A DNA stretch of 64,000 nt from a virus. Where the stretch lies: positions 26,581-90,580 of the IMG/VR virus record IMGVR_UViG_3300028299_000002, one strand, 5' to 3'. Made by a program: the position numbers and the translations under genes. Below the pieces are notes generated by a model. The model searched no databases. It was not told the origin of the DNA and saw only the letters and a list, made by a program, of their open reading frames with translations. Below are positions 60,163-64,000 of the stretch, piece by piece (within the stretch, counting starts at the first letter, position 1; every line of letters begins with the position of its first letter).

Positions 60163-60756
60163 TTATTTTGTTATATCTTTATTCTTTGGTTGATCGTTTT
60201 CATTTTTCCCAAACAGCGCCATGGCAAGTTTGCAATCATATCTTGGACCACCGCCATTCATCAATGAACTTGGAAATACTCTGCATACAATCGGTCGATT
60301 TTCATAATCAGTACATATTCCTTTTTCAGGATCATGTAACCGGCATGTATAATAATGACTATCATTACTAATGTCTTCAGTGAAAATCGGTCCTGTTTGA
60401 ATTATCTCGTCTCTTGTTAATTCGATTATATCCTTCTCAATCCATTCCTTTGTTCTATCTCTAAGTGTTTTTGTAAGTAAATCCTCTTTGGTTCCGGGCA
60501 AATAGAATATCCGGCAACATCTACCACAATTTTTACACAAATCCGAATTATCCTTGGGTGTACCTAAAGATTCCAATAAATCATTTAAATCATTATTAAT
60601 TGCCGTCATTCCCTCTCCACGAGCAAATATAAAAGCAATCTGTTTCAAATCTTCTTCACTGATTATCTCTGGAGATTTTATTAGCGGATTTTCTCTCCGT
60701 CTAATCTCAAAGAACTTGTATAATTCTTTAGCAAGTGTGATGTAATTAGTTCTCAT
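60163..60756 (-). CDS. YkgJ-type cysteine-cluster protein
   Basis: 197 aa from the ATG of MRTNYITLAK, which has a GAGGAG site; a TTG 15 nt earlier is less likely. CKNCGRCCRIFYLP near residue 80, CRLHDPEKGICTDYENRP and VCRVFPSS give the CxxCxxCC plus two later Cys of the zinc/iron-sulfur-binding YkgJ/UPF0153 family. In phages the role is unknown. Confidence 0.8.
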   Translation of the reverse strand: MRTNYITLAKELYKFFEIRRRENPLIKSPEIISEEDLKQIAFIFARGEGMTAINNDLNDLLESLGTPKDNSDLCKNCGRCCRIFYLPGTKEDLLTKTLRDRTKEWIEKDIIELTRDEIIQTGPIFTEDISNDSHYYTCRLHDPEKGICTDYENRPIVCRVFPSSLMNGGGPRYDCKLAMALFGKNENDQPKNKDITK

Positions 60757-60760
60757 CTCT

Positions 60761-60934
60761 TTACTCCTCAAATAATTCTTCGTTTTTCACTTCCACAGCG
60801 TCCTCCAGGTCAACCCCATCACCATTCTTCAGTACCCACGCACCCGGATATTTCTTTTCTACTTCAATCACGTGCCCGATCATATCTGCATACCATCTTT
60901 TCGGTGAACTGGATTTGATGATTTTAACTAACAT
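60761..60934 (-). CDS. 57-aa small protein
   Basis: From the ATG of MLVKIIKSSSPKRWYADMIG, one nt after the upstream stop, with a GAAGGAT site. WYADMIGHVIEVEKKYPGAWV then LKNGDGVDLEDAVEV: an SH3-like small beta fold seen in many phages (WYAD.IG). Function unknown. Confidence 0.55.
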   Translation of the reverse strand: MLVKIIKSSSPKRWYADMIGHVIEVEKKYPGAWVLKNGDGVDLEDAVEVKNEELFEE

Positions 60935-60935
60935 T

Positions 60936-61154
60936 TTATCCTTCAGAACGTCCAAATACTTTGATTGGAAAAGCGTTTTCTTTATCGGCAATCATAAAGT
61001 GTTTCCCAACATAGCATAAACGCCCTTTTGCATCGATACAGATTGCTCTACGGCCATCTACATTTGCATTTGCAAATCTTTCCGTAGCATGATCCACCCA
61101 ATCCTGATATGACGTGAATCCAAACAATTCTTCAACTTCAATCTCAATTTTCAT
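60936..61154 (-). CDS. Hypothetical small protein
   Basis: 72 aa from MKIEIEVEELFGFTSYQDWV; its ATG overlaps the upstream TGA. ATERFANANVDGRRAICIDA then GRLCYVGKHFMIA. A well-behaved small alpha/beta protein without a recognised family. Confidence 0.55.
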   Translation of the reverse strand: MKIEIEVEELFGFTSYQDWVDHATERFANANVDGRRAICIDAKGRLCYVGKHFMIADKENAFPIKVFGRSEG

Positions 61155-61402
61155 TTCGCTTTCCTCTCTCTTATCATTTCTGAAAACCATTTTAACTGTT
61201 GCAATGATCCACTGCTATGCCATTTACCACAATACTTGCATTTATAGCATTCCTGGCCTTTCCGATAGGCTTCCTCTCTGGATTCATATTTCTTTTTACG
61301 GGTACAACCATTATATTTTTTCCGTTTAATTCTGAGTTTCTTCGATATCTGTTTGTACTTATTCAATTGGTGTTGCGCTTTCAATGCCTGATTTCGTATC
61401 AA
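61151..61402 (-). CDS. Zinc-finger-like small basic protein
   Basis: Up to 83 aa, no ATG; TTG start at 61402 or the TTG at 61366. Very basic (KYKQISKKLRIKRKKYNG). CTRKKKYESREEAYRKGQ then CYKCKYCGKWHSSG: C...CxxCxxC..H, a treble-clef or zinc-finger pattern common in small phage proteins. May bind DNA. Confidence 0.6.
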   Translation of the reverse strand: MIRNQALKAQHQLNKYKQISKKLRIKRKKYNGCTRKKKYESREEAYRKGQECYKCKYCGKWHSSGSLQQLKWFSEMIRERKAK

Positions 61403-61682
61403 TAGTTATTTTAGTGCCTAATTTCTGATACAATTGCTCTCTGACGTGTTCATATAATGATTTAACCTTTGCCCCATTCTTAATCGCTAATCTACGCTTT
61501 GTCGGTGTGATGTCATAATGAATGAAATCTCTGTTACGTGTCTGCGGCCATGATCTTTTCAATCCCAATTTATCAGCCATTTCGTTCAATTCGTGAATTG
61601 TTCCGTCTGTCCACATGTGGCAGAAATACTTATACCGCCATTTGCAGTTTGGGTAATGATTTATTTCATCGACATAGATCAT
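61359..61682 (-). CDS. DUF4031-like protein
   Basis: 107 aa. MIYVDEINHYPNCKWRYKYFCHM, then DGTIHELNEMADKLGLKRSW and FIHYDITPTKRRLAIKNGA. This is the DUF4031 pattern (VYVD, CHM.AD...EL...A...G....W, HYD.....R..A...GA). Widely found in phages; function unknown. Starts 3 nt after the upstream stop. Confidence 0.75.
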   Translation of the reverse strand: MIYVDEINHYPNCKWRYKYFCHMWTDGTIHELNEMADKLGLKRSWPQTRNRDFIHYDITPTKRRLAIKNGAKVKSLYEHVREQLYQKLGTKITIDTKSGIESATPIE

Positions 61683-61685
61683 TGA

Positions 61686-62249
61686 TCACTTCTCATTTAA
61701 TAATTCGCAACCAGGTAATTTTCTGACATACTCACCTAAATTTTCAATTGTCTTGCTCATATCATTAACCATCTTGATAATGTCACAGAACCGTTCGTCA
61801 GTCGTTTTTGATGTTACAGTCGATATTACTATGGGTTTTGTTACGATATTCACACTGTAATAACTTTTTATTGCAGCTATTAATAGCAACCTATTTTTCA
61901 TTTGGGATTTTTTAATATACTGTTGGTCAATTAGAATATTTATTGCCCGGTTTTTATGATAGGTAATTGTGGCCGGGCATAAGTTCAAATTATATGCTAT
62001 TTCCCTGAATGTATATCGTGTAGAATATGGTTCGATTCCGGCATACATTTTCAATATTTTTTCATGAACATCCTGGAGTTTTGGCCGTGGCTTGTTACTA
62101 CACAGTATCGCAGTATATGGCATCTGGTTATGCTCGATTAACCTAGTCCCGACAAAGTTTACGCATTCTTTGCAGTGTGTCGGTGACGGCATCTGTCCAT
62201 CTACGGGACAACGATCAAACGGCATTAGTGATTTTGCTTTACCTTCCAT
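61686..62249 (-). CDS. HTH protein with N-terminal Cys motif, putative regulator
   Basis: 187 aa. Residues 14-50 have FDRCPVDGQMPSPTHCKECVNF and later ILCSNKP, a possible zinc site. Residues 77-110 (TFREIAYNLNLCPATITYHKNRAINI) form an HTH of the LuxR/sigma-4 type. Basic middle and helical end. Its start is in a 13-bp tandem duplicate that repeats the ribosome site and ATG. First backbone gene after array 1. Confidence 0.55.
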   Translation of the reverse strand: MEGKAKSLMPFDRCPVDGQMPSPTHCKECVNFVGTRLIEHNQMPYTAILCSNKPRPKLQDVHEKILKMYAGIEPYSTRYTFREIAYNLNLCPATITYHKNRAINILIDQQYIKKSQMKNRLLLIAAIKSYYSVNIVTKPIVISTVTSKTTDERFCDIIKMVNDMSKTIENLGEYVRKLPGCELLNEK

Positions 62250-62271
62250 AAATACCTCCCATAAATACCTC
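62246..62271. repeat. 13-bp perfect tandem duplication at a start codon
   Basis: On the coding strand GAGGTATTTATGG occurs twice in a row. The first copy's ATG leads to a 7-codon ORF (MGGIYGR), the second is the start of the 187-aa gene. Recent duplication of the ribosome site. Confidence 0.9.
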
Positions 62272-62308
62272 TCAATATTAAACTATTCTTATACTAAACA
62301 TCACTCTT

Positions 62309-62342
62309 TTCAACCTTGCAAGGATAGCATATGCACTGGTTA
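62309..62342 (-). repeat. Array-end 34-bp repeat, copy 1
   Basis: Same sequence as 53894-53927 apart from one base (ATATG versus TATAT context). It begins with the stop codon of the last cassette gene of array 1, then GTGCATATGC and CCTTGCAAGG. Confidence 0.95.
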
Positions 62343-62528
62343 GCCAGCAGATATTATTTCTGCATTTTCAAACATTCTGTACTTTCTTGCTTTTTCTAAT
62401 GCTTTTTTGGCACTGGAATACGAAGTAAACAATTTGGCATTTTCTTCAACAACTGTTCTTCCTGGATCGCCTTCCCAATCTGCAATCCAACACCCATTTT
62501 CAAGTTTAACTATATAGTGTTTATTCAT
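62340..62528 (-). CDS. Small cassette protein, unknown
   Basis: 62 aa: MNKHYIVKLENGCWIADWEG, then PGRTVVEENAKLFTSYSSAKK and a helical end. W.ADWEGDPGRT resembles short phage/plasmid accessory proteins that fold as small beta-alpha units. Ribosome site AAGAAGG. Cassette starts GTTATCCAGC; its end reads GCTGGCTAAC, complementary at 9/10. Its ATG overlaps the stop of a 27-codon frame through attC-2. Confidence 0.6.
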   Translation of the reverse strand: MNKHYIVKLENGCWIADWEGDPGRTVVEENAKLFTSYSSAKKALEKARKYRMFENAEIISAG

Positions 62529-62548
62529 TTTCTTACCTTCTTTCTGCT

Positions 62549-62640
62549 GGATAACCAGCCATTCGAGCGAACCGCTACCGCAGTTCGCCGTTTGTTAATT
62601 TTCTCCATTTCAACGCGGTCGCTCATCGGCAACGTTCTGT
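62549..62640 (-). repeat. attC-like site 2
   Basis: 92 bp. Left arm GAGCG-ACCGC, right (reverse complement) GAGCGAACCGC with the extra A and an extra C in place of G. R boxes AGAAC (complement GTTCTGT, the start of its own cassette) and GTTATCC. Contains a 9-bp hairpin (GCGAACTGC...GCGGTTCGC). Confidence 0.8.
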
Positions 62641-62641
62641 C

Positions 62642-63103
62642 TCACGGCTCAAATATCTTTAGTTGTGCGCTTTTACTGCACTTGCTGGAAAATATTACTA
62701 TCGAAAGCGGCAAAGGTAGTCCGTGAATACAGCCAACAAATTTTGGTCGTCCTTTTATAAATCGAATTTCGTCCGCTTTCATCACATATTGATGCCACCA
62801 ATTAGTATTAGTTCTCGACGCTATTAAACAGACTATCGTTGTTCCTTTGCCGCTTTCTTCATAGGCTTTTCGTACCCACAATCCAACATCTTTAAATGGT
62901 GGATTCATCCAGCAAGTTCCAGTCCATTTTTGGGTCAGTCCATTATTCTCCGTCGTAAAGTATTTTTTACATTTTGCGTTTTCGCTTGTAGCACATACGT
63001 CTAAATCGAAGTTAAATTCTTCGTTTAGAGGATTGAAGATGCTTTCAGGAGTTTCGTAGTCCTGACGACCTGATTCAAATTTCTGGTTATCGAATTTTCC
63101 CAT
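62642..63103 (-). CDS. Phage N6-adenine methyltransferase (Dam-like)
   Basis: 153 aa. MGKFDNQKFESGRQDYETPE, then FNFDLDVCATSENAKC, GTCWMNPPFKDVGLWV and IVCLIASRTNTNWWHQYV. D-V-C-A and NPPF are the SAM and catalytic motifs of the short phage Dam family (PF05869-like). RFIKGRPKFVGCIHGLPLPL leads into the end. Likely masks phage DNA from restriction. Cassette starts GTTCTGTGG, matched 7/7 by the R'' box of attC-2. Confidence 0.85.
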   Translation of the reverse strand: MGKFDNQKFESGRQDYETPESIFNPLNEEFNFDLDVCATSENAKCKKYFTTENNGLTQKWTGTCWMNPPFKDVGLWVRKAYEESGKGTTIVCLIASRTNTNWWHQYVMKADEIRFIKGRPKFVGCIHGLPLPLSIVIFSSKCSKSAQLKIFEP

Positions 63104-63137
63104 AGTTTACTTTCGCCGTGAGTTCGGACGTTCGTCC

Positions 63138-63249
63138 ACAGAACCATCGCCTGCATTTAACGAGGCAAGCTGTTTGTCTTTGTTAATTTTAGTCATTTTC
63201 AAATCCTTTTCTGTTATCAGCCTCGTACATGAGACGAGCATCGTTCGCT
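63138..63249 (-). repeat. attC-like site 1
   Basis: 112 bp. Left L arm CGTCTCATGTACGAGG, right (reverse complement) CGCCTGCATTTAACGAGG: again extra G and A, two mismatches. R boxes GCGAAC and GTTCTGT. A 29-codon frame (MTKINKDKQLASL...) begins in its loop with an AAGGAT site and ends just before the Dam-like start. Confidence 0.85.
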
Positions 63250-63259
63250 GTTCATCTTT

Positions 63260-64000
63260 TTAGTTGTGTAGAAATATATCAAGTTTCTGTGTCCTTCGTT
63301 CGGCTATTTTGATGTAATCTTCATTAAGTTCAATACCGCAAAAATACCGGCCTAATCTGTTAGCCGTTTCGCCTGTTGTTCCGCTTCCAAAGAATGGGTC
63401 AAGTACCAGTCCGCCTTTAGGACATCCTGCGAGTATGCAGGGAATTACCAATTCAGGAGGGAATACGGCAAAATGAGCACCAGTAAATGGCTTAGTTGCT
63501 ACTGTCCAGACCGACCGCTTATTTCTTGCTGGATATTGTTTATCGGGGGTCCCTTCTGCTCGAGACTTATGAAACGAGTTTGCATCCTGTCCATCATATT
63601 GTAGGTTTTTATGTGAAATAGTGCTAGGCCATCTTTCCCCACCCGGACGAGGACAAGCATCATCTGGTTTGTACTTGATTGAACCTTTAAAGATAGTGTC
63701 TTTTCTTCCGTCGTATCCTGTTGCAATTTCCATTATTGCTTTATTATCATAGTAGTATTTTGAGTTTTTCGATAGCAAGAATAAGTATTCGTGAGATTTC
63801 GTTGGCCTGTCTTTTACGCTTTCTGGCATTGGATTAGGTTTATTCCAAATTATATCACTTCTCAAATACCAGCCGTCCGCTTGTAGCGCAAATGCAACAC
63901 GCCAGGGGATTCCACAAAGGTCTTTGGGCTTAAGCAACCCAGAGGCGGGCATATTTCCACCACCCCATCGTGTTGAATTGCGTTTTGATCTATCTATTAT
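63260..64000 (-). CDS. DNA methyltransferase (beta-class), 5' end outside window
   Basis: Frame open to the window edge, 246 codons seen. GVP-like WYLRSDIIWNKPNPMPESVK and KSHEYLFLLSKNSKYYYDN are the central part of DPPY methyltransferases; VLDPFFGSGTTGETANRLGR (SAM-binding FxGxG) and FCGIELNEDYIKIAERR close the protein. The catalytic DPPY should lie just upstream of 64000 because the order is DPPY first. First visible cassette of array 1; attC-1 follows directly after its stop. Confidence 0.85.
   Translation of the reverse strand: MIDRSKRNSTRWGGGNMPASGLLKPKDLCGIPWRVAFALQADGWYLRSDIIWNKPNPMPESVKDRPTKSHEYLFLLSKNSKYYYDNKAIMEIATGYDGRKDTIFKGSIKYKPDDACPRPGGERWPSTISHKNLQYDGQDANSFHKSRAEGTPDKQYPARNKRSVWTVATKPFTGAHFAVFPPELVIPCILAGCPKGGLVLDPFFGSGTTGETANRLGRYFCGIELNEDYIKIAERRTQKLDIFLHN

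Noticed and set aside
1-64000. CRISPR arrays, tRNA or rRNA genes
   Set aside because: No regularly spaced repeats and no cloverleaf or rRNA-like sequence noticed on either strand; a tRNAscan run would settle tRNAs.

Overview
This window is 64 kb of a tailed double-stranded DNA bacteriophage or prophage with a contractile tail (myovirus-like). It is AT-rich by eye. Every gene I can support lies on the minus strand, so transcription runs from position 64000 down to 1. The evidence is a complete head and tail module: small and large terminase, portal, MuF-type head protein, protease-scaffold, major capsid, tail sheath, tail tube, frameshifted tail chaperone, tape measure, baseplate hub, spike and J-like wedge. 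The host cannot be fixed from sequence. A DUF3873-like gene, a family I know mainly from Bacteroidota elements, leans that way, but the many Shine-Dalgarno-like sites are not typical of that phylum.

Layout, in the direction of transcription. (1) 64000-62309: a cassette array with two DNA methyltransferases and a 62-aa protein, separated by attC-like imperfect palindromes. (2) 62249-57225: small accessory genes (DUF4031, zinc-finger-like, YkgJ cysteine cluster), then terminase small and large subunits. (3) 57178-53894: a small HTH gene and a second, longer cassette array (C5 methyltransferase, small proteins, a 5'-truncated methyltransferase, a DPPY methyltransferase). (4) 53894-46800: portal, DUF1064 nuclease-like protein, MuF head protein, small membrane proteins. 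(5) 46803-31299: two giant polyvalent proteins (1860 and 2824 aa) carrying topoisomerase IB, ParB, LPD1, pyrophosphatase-like, three ADP-ribosyltransferase-like and helicase domains, then a sigma-factor-like protein. (6) 30965-27379: a run of small overlapping accessory genes, a J-domain protein and a DUF4942 protein. (7) 27242-18004: promoter, attenuator-like terminator, protease-scaffold, capsid and head-tail genes. (8) 17991-15082: a diversity-generating retroelement (DGR): lectin-fold target with variable repeat, Avd, template repeat, reverse transcriptase. (9) 15077-12919: lysis genes. (10) 12919-1: tail and baseplate.

The most unusual feature is the pair of cassette arrays. Six sites have the architecture of integron attC sites: AAC/GTT boxes, an unpaired spacer, and long paired L arms with two extra bases always on the same side. 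In six cassettes the first bases after the GTT are complementary to the R'' box at that cassette's own far end (7/7, 9/10, 12/12, 8/8, 9/10 and 8/10 bases), as expected of excisable integron cassettes. Both arrays end in the same 34-bp sequence (one mismatch). Four of the seven cassettes with an assigned gene carry intact or window-truncated DNA methyltransferases and a fifth carries a truncated one, as expected if the phage uses the arrays to acquire anti-restriction functions. No integron integrase is visible in the window. The DGR is a second diversity system, with 21 substitutions between 114-bp template and variable repeats, 18 of them at template adenines. The phage would then vary both its tail receptor-binding surface and its DNA modification.
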